Shown here: positions 8,980 to 18,688 of the stretch, in pieces
How the letters are laid out: every line of letters starts with the position of its first letter
Position numbering within the stretch: the stretch's first letter is position 1
Origin: Methanococcoides burtonii DSM 6242
Lineage (GTDB): Archaea; Halobacteriota; Methanosarcinia; Methanosarcinales; Methanosarcinaceae
Assembly: GCF_000013725.1 (NCBI RefSeq)
Contig: NC_007955.1
Span: forward strand, 2,511,033 to 2,575,032
Reading direction: 5' to 3'
DNA length: 64,000 nucleotides
The notes under the pieces: generated by a model
Told to the model about the DNA's origin: nothing
Databases searched by the model: none
Seen by the model: the letters and a program-made list of their open reading frames with translations, nothing else
Translations under genes and position numbers: made by a program

Positions 8980-10068
8980 TTGAGTACATCCAAGAGAAAG
9001 ATCGAACACCTTGAACTTTGTGCAAAACGTCCGGTGGAATCCAGGAACGTAACATCCGGATTCGATGATGTTATGCTTATTCACAAAGCATTGCCACAGA
9101 TACATATGGATGAGATCGATCTGTCCACCGATTTTTTAGGCAAATCGTTGAAGGCTCCATTCCTTATAGCATCTATTACAGGCGGGCATCCAGACACAAC
9201 TCCGGTAAATGCCGCTCTTGCGGAAGCTGCTGAGGAATTGGGTGTAGGGATCGGTGTGGGAAGTCAAAGGGCTGCGATCGAGGACCCTGAGCAGGAAAGT
9301 TCTTTTAGTGTGGTCCGTGATAAAGCACCAAATGCATTCGTTTATGGAAATGTAGGTGCAGCTCAGATTAAGGAATATGGTATCGAAGCAATAGAGAAGC
9401 TCGTTGATATGCTGGATGCGGATGCTCTGGCAGTACATTTGAATTTCCTTCAGGAGGCAATACAGCCTGAAGGTGATCGAGACGCTACAGGTGTACTCGA
9501 AATGATCAAAGAGGTTTGTTCTCTCAATGTCCCGATTATCGCGAAGGAGACTGGTGCTGGTATCTCTAAAGAAGATGCTGCATTGTTGAAAGAAGCAGGT
9601 GTAAGTGCAATTGATGTGGGTGGTGTCGGAGGTACAAGCTGGTCAGGTGTGGAAGTATATAGGGCACATGATAGCGGCGATGCAATTTCCGAGGATCTGG
9701 GCAATCTCTACTGGGACTTCGGTATACCTACTGTTTCCAGTGTTCTCGAATGCCGAAGCTTTGTTCCCGTTGTGGCAACGGGTGGTGTGCGAACAGGTCT
9801 CGATATTGCAAAATCCCTTTCTCTTGGTGCGTATGCTGCAAGTGCAGCCCTTCCTTTTGTGGGGCCAGCGCTCATTGGGGCGGATGAGGTTGTCTCAAGC
9901 CTGTCAAAGATGCTCAATGAACTGAGGGTCGCAATGTTCCTTTGCGGATGTGGTAATATTAATGAGCTTCGTACAAGTTCAAAGGTCACTGTAACCGGAT
10001 GGACAAAAGAATACATCACACAGCGTGGTTTTGATCCAAAGGACCTTGACATAAGGTCTGACCTTTGA
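8980..10068 (+). CDS. fni: type 2 isopentenyl-diphosphate delta-isomerase
   Basis: A 362-residue FMN-dependent enzyme that interconverts IPP and DMAPP. Features are RKIEHLELC at the N-terminus, PFLIASITGGH, GVGSQRAAIEDPEQ, VHLNFLQEAIQPEGD, IAKETGAGI and GGVGGTSW, ending in ATGGVRTGLDIAKSLSLGA for FMN phosphate binding. The start codon is a TTG. I prefer 8980 (STSKRK follows, AGGT 9 bases upstream) over the in-frame TTG at 8971, which is too close to that site. It belongs to the run mvk-ipk-fni-rnj-idsA. Confidence 0.94.
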   Translation: MSTSKRKIEHLELCAKRPVESRNVTSGFDDVMLIHKALPQIHMDEIDLSTDFLGKSLKAPFLIASITGGHPDTTPVNAALAEAAEELGVGIGVGSQRAAIEDPEQESSFSVVRDKAPNAFVYGNVGAAQIKEYGIEAIEKLVDMLDADALAVHLNFLQEAIQPEGDRDATGVLEMIKEVCSLNVPIIAKETGAGISKEDAALLKEAGVSAIDVGGVGGTSWSGVEVYRAHDSGDAISEDLGNLYWDFGIPTVSSVLECRSFVPVVATGGVRTGLDIAKSLSLGAYAASAALPFVGPALIGADEVVSSLSKMLNELRVAMFLCGCGNINELRTSSKVTVTGWTKEYITQRGFDPKDLDIRSDL

Positions 10069-10164
10069 TAGGTTTAATAAAGCCGAAATTCACAGTCATT
10101 TTTTGGTCAAGATGACCAAAAGTTATCATTGAATTAGAAAATACAGATAAATTGGAGGAATTAT

Positions 10165-11508
10165 ATGACAGATATTGGAATCATAGCAGTAGGCGGCTAT
10201 AACGAAATGGGTCGTAATATGACTGCTATAAGAGTTGACGAAGACATCATTATCGTTGATATGGGCCTGAGATTAGATAGGGTCCAGATCCATGAGGATG
10301 TGGAAATTGATAAGATGCATTCCCTTGAGCTTATAGAAATGGGTGCAATACCTGACGACACGATCATGAAGCAGGTAAACGGCAACGTTGCTGCTATTGT
10401 TTGTACACATGGTCACCTTGATCACATCGGTGCAATACCAAAACTTGCTCACAGGTACACTGCTCCTATCATCGGTACGCCTTATACGGCAGCCCTTATT
10501 AAGCAGCAGATCGAATCCGAACGTAAGTTCGGTGTCAAGAACAAGATCATTCCGATAGAGGCTGGTGGTACCTATCAGATAAATGATGATGTTTCCATTG
10601 AACTTATTCGTGTACAGCACAGTATCATCGATGCGGTGTTCGTTGCAGTACATACACCTGTAGGTGCTGTTCTTTACGCATGCGATTTCAAGCTTGACCG
10701 CACACCAACACTTGGTGAGGCACCTGACTTTGAAAGGCTCAGGGAGCTCGGAAAGGAAGGAGTCATATGTATGATCGTGGAGAGTACTAATGCAAACCGC
10801 AAAGGTAAGACTCCATCAGAACAGATCGCTCATGATATGGTGCGCGATGTGCTTCTGGGTACCGAGGAATCCGATGTAGGCATGATCGTCACTACATTTG
10901 CATCTCACATTGCACGTATCAACTCTATCATTCAGGTTGCAGGAGAGATGGGCCGTATCCCTGTGCTCATGGGACGTTCCATGGACAAATATGTAGTAAC
11001 TGCAAAGAACATGGGATATATCGATTTCCCGAAGAATGTTGAGATATATGGTAAACGTAAGGACATCGACCGGGCTTTCAAGAAGATCATGTCAGAAGGC
11101 AAAGAAAAATACTTGCCTATCGTTACAGGTCATCAGGGGGAACCAGGTGCTATCCTTTCACGTGTTGCAAGTGGTGACACACCATTTGAAGTTGAATCCG
11201 GTGACCGTATAATATTCTCTGCAAATATCATACCAAGCCCTATGACGCAAGCAAACCGCTATGCACTCGAGACCAAACTTAAGATGAAGGGTGCCCGTAT
11301 CTATGACGATGTGCACGTTTCAGGTCACGCTTACCGTGAAGACCACTGGGAACTTCTGAGGATGATAAATCCTGAACATGTGATCCCTGCACACGGAAAC
11401 ATTGGTATGCATAGTGCTTATATTGAAATGGCAGAAGATGCAGGCTATATCCTTGGTGATACGGTCCACATGCTTAGAAATGGTGAAGAACTGTATATTG
11501 AAGAATGA
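10165..11508 (+). CDS. rnj: archaeal RNase J (metallo-beta-lactamase/beta-CASP ribonuclease)
   Basis: A 447-residue RNase J-type 5'-3' exoribonuclease. The metal site motif CTHGHLDHIG occurs near residue 81, with later VQHSIIDAV and YACDFKLD. The beta-CASP part carries VTTFASHIARI, IVTGHQGEPGA, FSANIIPSP and VSGHAYREDH, and HVIPAHGN closes the active site. Length fits archaeal RNase J, which lacks the long bacterial C-terminal domain. GGAGGAA precedes ATG 10165. Its place between fni and idsA is a conserved methanogen arrangement, although RNA decay and isoprenoid synthesis have no obvious link. Confidence 0.9.
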   Translation: MTDIGIIAVGGYNEMGRNMTAIRVDEDIIIVDMGLRLDRVQIHEDVEIDKMHSLELIEMGAIPDDTIMKQVNGNVAAIVCTHGHLDHIGAIPKLAHRYTAPIIGTPYTAALIKQQIESERKFGVKNKIIPIEAGGTYQINDDVSIELIRVQHSIIDAVFVAVHTPVGAVLYACDFKLDRTPTLGEAPDFERLRELGKEGVICMIVESTNANRKGKTPSEQIAHDMVRDVLLGTEESDVGMIVTTFASHIARINSIIQVAGEMGRIPVLMGRSMDKYVVTAKNMGYIDFPKNVEIYGKRKDIDRAFKKIMSEGKEKYLPIVTGHQGEPGAILSRVASGDTPFEVESGDRIIFSANIIPSPMTQANRYALETKLKMKGARIYDDVHVSGHAYREDHWELLRMINPEHVIPAHGNIGMHSAYIEMAEDAGYILGDTVHMLRNGEELYIEE

Positions 11509-11536
11509 TCATTTAAATTAAATCGGGTGTGAACAT

Positions 11537-12505
11537 ATGGATCTTATGGATGAGATAAAAAAAAGAAGTGTATATGTTGATAAAGGTATAGGCGAATTTC
11601 TTCCGATCTCACATCCGGAAGAGCTCTATAGAGCTTCGAGATATTTGCCGGATGCTGGTGGAAAGCGTCTTCGCCCAGCGGTTCTCATGCTTTCAACTGA
11701 AGCAGTCGGCGGTGACCCTATGTCGGTTATCCCGGCAGCCGTTGCACTGGAACTGGTCCACAATTTCACCCTTGTTCATGATGATATCATGGACAATGAC
11801 GATGTAAGACGCGGAATGCCTGCTGTCCATGTAAAGTGGGGAAGTGAAGGTGCGATCCTTGCAGGAGATACTCTTTATTCAAAAGCTTTTGAGATCCTTT
11901 CCGTAATGGAAAAAGATCCTGAAAGGATTCTGAAATGTGTTGCACTTCTTTCCAGGACCTGCACTGAGATATGTGAAGGTCAGTGGATGGATATCGAGTT
12001 TGAGAACCGCGATACAGTTTCAGAAGAAGAGTATCTTGAAATGGTCGAAAAGAAGACCTCGGTGCTTTATGGTGCAGCAGCTAAAGTAGGTGCACTTCTG
12101 GGAGGAGCTTCCGATGAGGTTGCTGATGCTATGTATGAGTTCGGTCGTCTTGTTGGGATCAGTTTCCAGATACAGGATGATGTCATCGATATGGTAACCC
12201 CTGAAGATATCCTCGGTAAGGTCAGGGGCAGTGATCTCATTGAAGGAAAGAGGACTCTGATAGCTATCCATGCACTCAATCATGGTGTCGAACTGGAAAT
12301 ATTCGGCAAGGGCGGTTCAGTTTCTCCAGAACAGATAGATGAAGCGGTTTCTATCCTCGAAGATTCTGGTTCAATAAAATATGCACAGGACCTTTCCACA
12401 GAAACACTTGAGAGGGGTAAGAGAATGCTCGATATCCTTGGTGATTCCGAAGCAAAGGAAATTCTTCTTGCTGTTGCAGATTATATGGTGACCCGAAATT
12501 ATTGA
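11537..12505 (+). CDS. idsA: geranylgeranyl diphosphate synthase (short-chain trans-prenyltransferase)
   Basis: A 322-residue class I prenyl elongase that condenses IPP with allylic diphosphates to make the C20 chains of archaeal lipids. Both aspartate-rich motifs are intact: DDIMD (residues 82-86) and DDVID in FQIQDDVIDM. GGKRLRP lies near residue 41. Phe77, five residues before the first motif, matches the chain-length position of archaeal GGPP synthases, so a C20 product is likely; bifunctional C15/C20 activity cannot be excluded. It closes the isoprenoid cluster. The 274-base gap that follows is AT-rich, with no gene seen. Confidence 0.93.
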   Translation: MDLMDEIKKRSVYVDKGIGEFLPISHPEELYRASRYLPDAGGKRLRPAVLMLSTEAVGGDPMSVIPAAVALELVHNFTLVHDDIMDNDDVRRGMPAVHVKWGSEGAILAGDTLYSKAFEILSVMEKDPERILKCVALLSRTCTEICEGQWMDIEFENRDTVSEEEYLEMVEKKTSVLYGAAAKVGALLGGASDEVADAMYEFGRLVGISFQIQDDVIDMVTPEDILGKVRGSDLIEGKRTLIAIHALNHGVELEIFGKGGSVSPEQIDEAVSILEDSGSIKYAQDLSTETLERGKRMLDILGDSEAKEILLAVADYMVTRNY

Positions 12506-12779
12506 TTGGATCGATAGTTAATATCCCTTTTATTCAATGGGGTCACTTATTATTATTCTTTTTGATCGAGCTTCATTTCTTATATTCCTACCCATATTCT
12601 ATAATTTATTGATTAAGTATCTCGATTTTATTCAATATTTACATATCAAATTATAATTTTTTTGCACTTTTGTTTTTATCTTTACAACACCCTTTTATAG
12701 ATAAATCTCTATAATTATGATTATGCGCATATGATTTCATTCTACATTTTAACTTATAATAATACTTCGTGGAGTTTTT

Positions 12780-14429
12780 ATGCCCGACAAGACCCTGCTA
12801 AACAAAGAGGATAATACTCGTGAAAAGAGTCTTAGATCAATCTATAAAAAATTGAAAGTATGGGGTCGTAGCCTCCCTGAGCTTGAGCCATATCAACTTC
12901 AAATACATGGGGATATTGTGGAATATACGATTCCTCCCGGATTCCGGGAAATTGAAAGGTACTGGGTGGACGAGCCTTTTGCTTTTATAAGCATTCTTGA
13001 AAAAAATGGTGTGAGGGAATATTACCTTATAGAACCGGTTCTTTCTGTCTATGAAAAAGAAGTGTTGGAACGCGTCTACAGTGACCTGCATGAAATTCTG
13101 ACAATCGAAGACACAGGACCTGATATTGATAGGGAATATGTTCTTGTGAACAAGACCCTCTATCTTTTTGATCTTTATAAGGCTGAACTTGCTACAGCCT
13201 CAAAGCACAAGATCTTATATTATCTCAAAAGAAATTATCTTGGCTTTGATTCGATCAATGGACTTATGCTTGACTCCTTTATAGAAGATATCTCATGTGA
13301 TGGTATTGAGGTCCCTATTTTTCTTTATCATTCCAAATACCGAAATATCAAGACAAATATATCATTTGAAGAAAGCAGACTAAATTCATTTGTTATTAAT
13401 TTGTGTCAGAAAAGTGGGAAACATATCTCTATAGGCGATCCTATGATCGATGCCACTTTACCTGATGGTTCAAGATTGCAAGCAACCCTTGGAAAAGAGA
13501 TTACCACAAGGGGCAGTTCATTTGATATACGCAAGTTCAAATCCGATCCTATAACTCCTATCGATCTGTTGGAATTCGGCACATGTAGTTCAGAAATGCT
13601 GGGGTATTTCTGGCTCGCGATTGAAAATGGTTTTAGTGCAATATTTGCCGGTGGGACTGCATCAGGTAAGACCTCGCTTCTTAATGCTGTATCACTTTTC
13701 ATTCCTCCCCTTTCAAAGATCGTATCGATCGAGGATACTCGTGAAGTAATGCTCCATCACGATAACTGGATTGCGGGACTTACGCGTGAATCTGTTACGG
13801 ATTCTGGTGCAGGGGAGGTCACAATGTTCGATCTCTTAAAAGCATCATTGAGGCAGCGCCCCGAATCTATTCTTGTGGGTGAAGTAAGGGGCAAAGAAGC
13901 ATTGACCCTTTTTCAGGCGCTATCTACTGGTCATACGACCTACTCGACGATGCATGCAGGCGATGTGCAAACAGTTGTAAATCGTCTTGAGAACGAACCC
14001 ATTAATGTACCGCATGTGATGCTTCAGGCTCTTGATCTGCTTTGCATACAGAAGCTTGTTTTCCTTGGAGATAAAAAGGTAAGAAGGACTAATTCAGTGG
14101 TCGAATTTGCAGGTATTGATCCGAAATCCGGGTATATTCGAATAAATGAGCTCTATACATGGGATCCGGCAACTGATGATTTCAAACGTATGGCTGAGTC
14201 TCATATATTGAAAAAGATAATGCAGAGACGTGGCTGGGGTGGAGTGAAACTGAAGGAAGAACTCAATGATCGTATTAGATTACTTGAGTATTTGCGAGAT
14301 GCCGGGATCCGTGATTACGTAAATGTTTCAGTCCTTGTGGGTATGTACATAATTGATCCACGGTCAGTAATAAGTTCCATGGAAGATGGAACGTTGGCTG
14401 ACAAGATACAGGCTCATAATAAGGAATAA
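12780..14429 (+). CDS. type II/IV secretion (archaeal pilus) ATPase
   Basis: A 549-residue GspE/VirB11-family ATPase, the motor of type IV pilus-like systems. Walker A GGTASGKTS is near residue 290, the Asp box follows (SIEDTREVMLHHDNW), Walker B region ESILVGEVRG is near 361 and the His box is THYSTMHAG-like (HTTYSTMHAGD). The N-terminal half (residues about 1-240) is the family-specific domain that couples to the membrane protein. GGAG lies directly upstream of ATG 12780. It forms one unit with the TadC/FlaJ-like gene 6 bases downstream and the pilin-like gene. The absence of archaellum accessory genes argues for a pilus rather than an archaellum. Confidence 0.9.
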   Translation: MPDKTLLNKEDNTREKSLRSIYKKLKVWGRSLPELEPYQLQIHGDIVEYTIPPGFREIERYWVDEPFAFISILEKNGVREYYLIEPVLSVYEKEVLERVYSDLHEILTIEDTGPDIDREYVLVNKTLYLFDLYKAELATASKHKILYYLKRNYLGFDSINGLMLDSFIEDISCDGIEVPIFLYHSKYRNIKTNISFEESRLNSFVINLCQKSGKHISIGDPMIDATLPDGSRLQATLGKEITTRGSSFDIRKFKSDPITPIDLLEFGTCSSEMLGYFWLAIENGFSAIFAGGTASGKTSLLNAVSLFIPPLSKIVSIEDTREVMLHHDNWIAGLTRESVTDSGAGEVTMFDLLKASLRQRPESILVGEVRGKEALTLFQALSTGHTTYSTMHAGDVQTVVNRLENEPINVPHVMLQALDLLCIQKLVFLGDKKVRRTNSVVEFAGIDPKSGYIRINELYTWDPATDDFKRMAESHILKKIMQRRGWGGVKLKEELNDRIRLLEYLRDAGIRDYVNVSVLVGMYIIDPRSVISSMEDGTLADKIQAHNKE

Positions 14430-14435
14430 TGGTCC

Positions 14436-16379
14436 ATGAACTCACTTGACATGTTGGCATACAGGCTCTTTGGAAAAAAAGTATCTTCAAACATTGAAGG
14501 CCACAAGCTGCTAAGGGGTAATATTCGTAAAGCGAGGATAGCTGTGCCGGTGGATTACTATATCTGTTCAGCTTATTTGTATTCACTATGTTCTGGCATC
14601 TTTGGTGCATTTGTTGGTTTGATTATTGGTGGGCATGTAGCAAATATATTTGAAATACAGCGTTTTTTTATATCCACTGATCATATGCCATATGTCTTAC
14701 CAGCATTTTCTGTAATTTTCAGTTTAATTCTTTTCGTAGGGACTGCTTGGATCACCTTCAGATTGTTTTTGCATTATCCTTTAATAAAGGCAAATATCAG
14801 ACAATCGTATATTGACCAGTCATTACCCCATGGAGTAGCATACATGTATGCACTCACAAAAAGTGGAGGAGTAACGGTCCATGATGCATTTCGTTCTTTA
14901 AGTGAACATTCGCATGTATATGGTTTAGCAGCCGATGAATTTGGTTATATTGTAAGGGATATGGATTATTTTGGAATGGATGTGTTGTCTGCCATTCGAA
15001 ATTGTAGTTCAACAACATCATCAACTAATCTAAAGGCATTCCTCGATGGTATATTATTTGTGATCTCAAGTGGTGGGGACCTTAATTCATACTTACGGAG
15101 CAAGACAGATCAATTCCATCTTGATGCTACAAAACAACAGAAGACTTTTCTAGAGATGCTCGGTGTACTCGCAGAGGCGTATGTAGCGGTATTTGTTGTT
15201 GGGCCAATTTTCATGATAATTATTCTGGTAGTGTTTGGTTTTATGGGTTCCGGATCAATGCCGATCCTTTATACTTTGATATATCTGCTTATACCAGTAG
15301 GCACTTTGTTTTATCTGGTCCTCTTATCAACAATTTCAAACAATTCAGTTGATACCCATTCTACAATTGTAAAAAATAAGCTTAATTCTTTTCCTGATGT
15401 GCGGATAAATGAAAAAACTGATGTAGATGATGCTCTTATTGGGAGGCTTCTCCATAATGAAAAAGTGTTCCGGCTAAAACATTTCCTAGCTCATCCATTC
15501 GCATCGGTGAAAAAAGACCCATCCTGTATTTTTTACATAACTATTCCTGTGGGGATTATCTATCTCTTATATATCATTGATACAAACTCAATTACCCTGA
15601 ACTTGAGCCTTATAGGGTTCAAATTGCATAATATGAATATAGAGGGTGCAATGGTACTGGACGACTATGTGATGTTCGCAACATTGCTTGTTTTTGTACC
15701 GTTCGTGATATTTTATGAGTCTAAGGCAAGACGCATAAGAAGTATGGAGGACGAATTCCCGGAATTTTTGAATCGTCTTGCAAGTATCAATGAAGCTGGA
15801 ATTCTTCTCATCGATGCTATTAACATGGTTGCACAGACCAAGATCGGTGTTCTTCAATCCGAAGTACGGAGGATGCAAAAAGGTCTTTCATGGGGTCAGG
15901 ACCTTAGTTCTGTTTTTATGGAATTTGAATCCCGGGTAAAGACTACTATGAATAGTCGAATTATCACTTTGCTTGTTAAAGCAAGTGAATCCACAAGTGA
16001 TATTATTGGCGTTTTACACATTGCAGCAAAAGATGCTGAGCTTCAGCAGAATCTAAGGAAAGAACGCTCAACAGAGATGGCTGTATATTTATTCATTGTT
16101 TACATCTCCTTTGCAGTCTTCCTTTTCATTATATACGTCCTGACTGCTTATTTCATACCTTCTATCCCAAACACTACTGACATGGCAGCAGGAATGCCTC
16201 TGAATATTAATTTTGATCCGGATGAATTTTTCATGTTATTCTTCCACGCATCATTGATTCAAGGTTTTTGTTCAGGGCTTGTGGCAGGTCAGATGGGTAG
16301 TGGAAATCTGGCAGCAGGTGTGAAGCACTCGATGATAATGATGTTGACCTCTTACGTTATATTTACGTTGTTGATCTGA
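14436..16379 (+). CDS. TadC/FlaJ-like type II secretion system membrane protein
   Basis: A 647-residue polytopic inner-membrane platform protein. It looks like two T2SSF modules: cytosolic helical segments (about residues 125-210 and 440-540), each followed by hydrophobic helices, plus membrane spans near 45-70, 85-115, 235-300, 355-375, 400-425 and 545-645. The GspF-like pattern EFPEFLNRLASINEAGILLIDAINMVAQ is typical of the second module. It starts at ATG 14436, 6 bases after the ATPase gene. It pairs with that ATPase to drive pilus assembly. Confidence 0.88.
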   Translation: MNSLDMLAYRLFGKKVSSNIEGHKLLRGNIRKARIAVPVDYYICSAYLYSLCSGIFGAFVGLIIGGHVANIFEIQRFFISTDHMPYVLPAFSVIFSLILFVGTAWITFRLFLHYPLIKANIRQSYIDQSLPHGVAYMYALTKSGGVTVHDAFRSLSEHSHVYGLAADEFGYIVRDMDYFGMDVLSAIRNCSSTTSSTNLKAFLDGILFVISSGGDLNSYLRSKTDQFHLDATKQQKTFLEMLGVLAEAYVAVFVVGPIFMIIILVVFGFMGSGSMPILYTLIYLLIPVGTLFYLVLLSTISNNSVDTHSTIVKNKLNSFPDVRINEKTDVDDALIGRLLHNEKVFRLKHFLAHPFASVKKDPSCIFYITIPVGIIYLLYIIDTNSITLNLSLIGFKLHNMNIEGAMVLDDYVMFATLLVFVPFVIFYESKARRIRSMEDEFPEFLNRLASINEAGILLIDAINMVAQTKIGVLQSEVRRMQKGLSWGQDLSSVFMEFESRVKTTMNSRIITLLVKASESTSDIIGVLHIAAKDAELQQNLRKERSTEMAVYLFIVYISFAVFLFIIYVLTAYFIPSIPNTTDMAAGMPLNINFDPDEFFMLFFHASLIQGFCSGLVAGQMGSGNLAAGVKHSMIMMLTSYVIFTLLI

Positions 16380-16400
16380 AATGAATAATATGGTGATGAC

Positions 16401-17306
16401 TTGATCAGGGATCGAAATAAACTGAAAAATTCCGAACATGCAATATCGACTGTTGTATCTGTAATATTATTGCTTGGTCTAGCAGTTGCAATGATGGCAG
16501 TTTTCAATGTCACTTATATTCCTGAGATGAAAACTGCTGCTGAATTTGATCATATGGGTGATGTATATGAGGATATGTCACGCATAAAATCTAATGGGGA
16601 TATAATGACTATCGCAATGGCGATTGATAATGATATATTTTTTAGCATGGATATGCCGGTGAGGATGGGTGGCGGATATATTCCTATAATTGGCAGGGAC
16701 CGGTCCAGTTCGACCCTTGTTGTAAATGATGCAACTGTTGGCATGTACATAACTGCGGAGGATCAATCCAATGGCACTATCTATAATTATGTGCTCGATG
16801 ATCTTGGTTCAATTAGATACAGTTCCAATAATAGATATTTTATGGATCAGTCATTCGTATTGGAGAATGGAGCCTTGTTCATAGTTCAAGGTAATCGCAG
16901 CCTTATGAAGCTTCCACCTTCTATGAGAATCGATCTTCTTAATGGGTCCCATACAGATGTTCGCATATCTGTTGTTGATATTTTTGGAACTACGGGTAGT
17001 GTGGCAAGTAATGATGTGGAATATGTGAGGATGGAATCCAATTCTTCTAATGTACTTTTTAATAAGGACCATCTTCTCAAAAATATGAGTGTCACTATAA
17101 TCAGTCCATATCCACTCGCATGGTCTGAACTTTTGGACAGCATGGCCGCAAAAGCCGGTCTTGTATCTCCTGCTGAGTACAATGTGACAACTTCTAATAA
17201 CAATGTCACTCTCTCTCTTTACTCTGGCAATAACGAGAGTATTGGTCTTTACCTGCAGGAACACATAATTGATACTCGGTTGAATTCAGTATGGGTGCCT
17301 TATTGA
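16401..17306 (+). CDS. pilin-like surface protein with type IV pilin signal segment
   Basis: A 301-residue protein that starts at a TTG (16401) behind GGTGATG. The N-terminus is basic (RDRNKLKNSEHA), then a hydrophobic stretch AISTVVSVILLLGLAVAMMAVF. This is the arrangement of archaeal type IV pilins and pilin-like proteins processed by an EppA/PibD-type peptidase, with H-A as the likely cleavage area. The rest is an extracytoplasmic, beta-rich, Asn/Ser-rich domain with many N-glycosylation sequons (NGT, NRS, NGS, NVT, NVT, NES). At 301 residues it is large for a major pilin, so it may be a minor or tip subunit. It is the third gene of the pilus module. Confidence 0.8.
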   Translation: MIRDRNKLKNSEHAISTVVSVILLLGLAVAMMAVFNVTYIPEMKTAAEFDHMGDVYEDMSRIKSNGDIMTIAMAIDNDIFFSMDMPVRMGGGYIPIIGRDRSSSTLVVNDATVGMYITAEDQSNGTIYNYVLDDLGSIRYSSNNRYFMDQSFVLENGALFIVQGNRSLMKLPPSMRIDLLNGSHTDVRISVVDIFGTTGSVASNDVEYVRMESNSSNVLFNKDHLLKNMSVTIISPYPLAWSELLDSMAAKAGLVSPAEYNVTTSNNNVTLSLYSGNNESIGLYLQEHIIDTRLNSVWVPY

Positions 17307-17337
17307 TAAAGCACCCTTTCTTAAAGATTATTTTTGA

Positions 17338-18453
17338 TCATCCTTTGCAATGTATTTTAGAGGATGTGCTTTCAGGATAAGTTGGCATTCTAAATCCAAA
17401 TGTACTTCCTTTTCCAACTTCACTTTCAACCCAAACTTTACCGCCATGCATTTCTACATATTTCTTGACAATTGCAAGGCCAAGGCCAGTGCCTCCGTAC
17501 TCTCGGGTATTTGAAGAATCAACCTGGAAGAATGGGGTGAATAGTTTGTTCTGATCATCGGGTGAAATGCCAATGCCACTGTCCTTTACTGAAATATGGA
17601 CAAAGTCATCTGAGATCTCACCTCGGATCTCCACTTTTTCGCCTTCATTGGTGAACTTGATGGCATTGTTCACTAGATTATAAATTATCTGTTCGAATTT
17701 TGTAGCGTCCGCTCTTATATTGGGCATTCCAATATCGATGTTAAATTTCAGTTCAATATTTTTTTCTGATGCAATAGGTATCATCAATACTTCTATTTCA
17801 TTAATAGATTCAGAGACATGAAATTCACTGATGTGAAGTTCCATTTTACCAGTTTCGATCTGTGATGCAGATAGGATGTCGTTGATGATGTTCAAAAGAT
17901 GCTTGCCATTGCTGATGACATTGGATATGAATTTCTTCTGTAATTCATTCAAAGAACCGTGACTTTCATTGCTAATTACATCCGAAAAACCAATGATGGA
18001 ATTAAGTGGGGTGCGTAACTCATGGCTCATGTTTGCAAGGAATTCAGATTTGGATTTGTTAGCATCTTCGGCAGCAAGTTTAGCACTGAGCATTGCTTCT
18101 TCTGCTTTCTTGCGTTCGGTTATATTTCTGGCAACGGCTAGAATTGCAGGAGCTCCATTATATTCGATTGGATGAATATTAAGTTCAATTGGCACCAATG
18201 AACCGTCTTTACATATGCTTATCGTTTCAACAATTCCCCCTCCCTGCTTCATTTTTCCAATAACATTTTCGCGTGCCATTTCTCTAAATTCAGGAGGAGT
18301 TATGTCCATAACTGTCATTTGTAATAATTCATGCCTTTGATATCCCAGATCATCACAAGTGATCTGGTTCACTTCCAAAAAACGTCCATCAAGTGTAATG
18401 ATAAGAATTCCATCGTTTACAGAATTAAATACAGTTTCATAAATTTTATCCAA
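17338..18453 (-). CDS. cytosolic PAS-domain sensor histidine kinase
   Basis: A 371-residue kinase with no membrane segment. One PAS domain (about residues 5-115) leads into HisKA with phospho-accepting His144 (FLANMSHELRTPLNS). The HATPase domain follows (about 240-360), with N-box NLVNNAIKFT, G1 DSGIGISPDD, and G2 GGTGLGLAI. No receiver domain is fused and no response regulator is adjacent; the stand-alone regulator at 62287 is distant. The PAS domain may sense a small ligand or redox state; nothing in the sequence shows which. Its 3' end converges on the pilin-like gene with a gap of only 31 bases. Confidence 0.9.
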   Translation of the reverse strand: MDKIYETVFNSVNDGILIITLDGRFLEVNQITCDDLGYQRHELLQMTVMDITPPEFREMARENVIGKMKQGGGIVETISICKDGSLVPIELNIHPIEYNGAPAILAVARNITERKKAEEAMLSAKLAAEDANKSKSEFLANMSHELRTPLNSIIGFSDVISNESHGSLNELQKKFISNVISNGKHLLNIINDILSASQIETGKMELHISEFHVSESINEIEVLMIPIASEKNIELKFNIDIGMPNIRADATKFEQIIYNLVNNAIKFTNEGEKVEIRGEISDDFVHISVKDSGIGISPDDQNKLFTPFFQVDSSNTREYGGTGLGLAIVKKYVEMHGGKVWVESEVGKGSTFGFRMPTYPESTSSKIHCKG

Positions 18454-18688
18454 ATATTTTCCTCCTCACGCAGAAGACTGAAATAAATTCCTTAATTGTG
18501 TATCGATTTCAGTAAATATATACATTTCTTAAAAGGAATTTGCAATATCATCTTTCATATATATTTGTATATATATTAATTCGAGATGTGGGCTATAAAT
18601 AAATAGGGGCAATAAACATTTTAGAGGTAGGCGATTAATATAAATTCCACTTATGTGCATATAATAATGTGATCGTGGGGGCGAGAAT

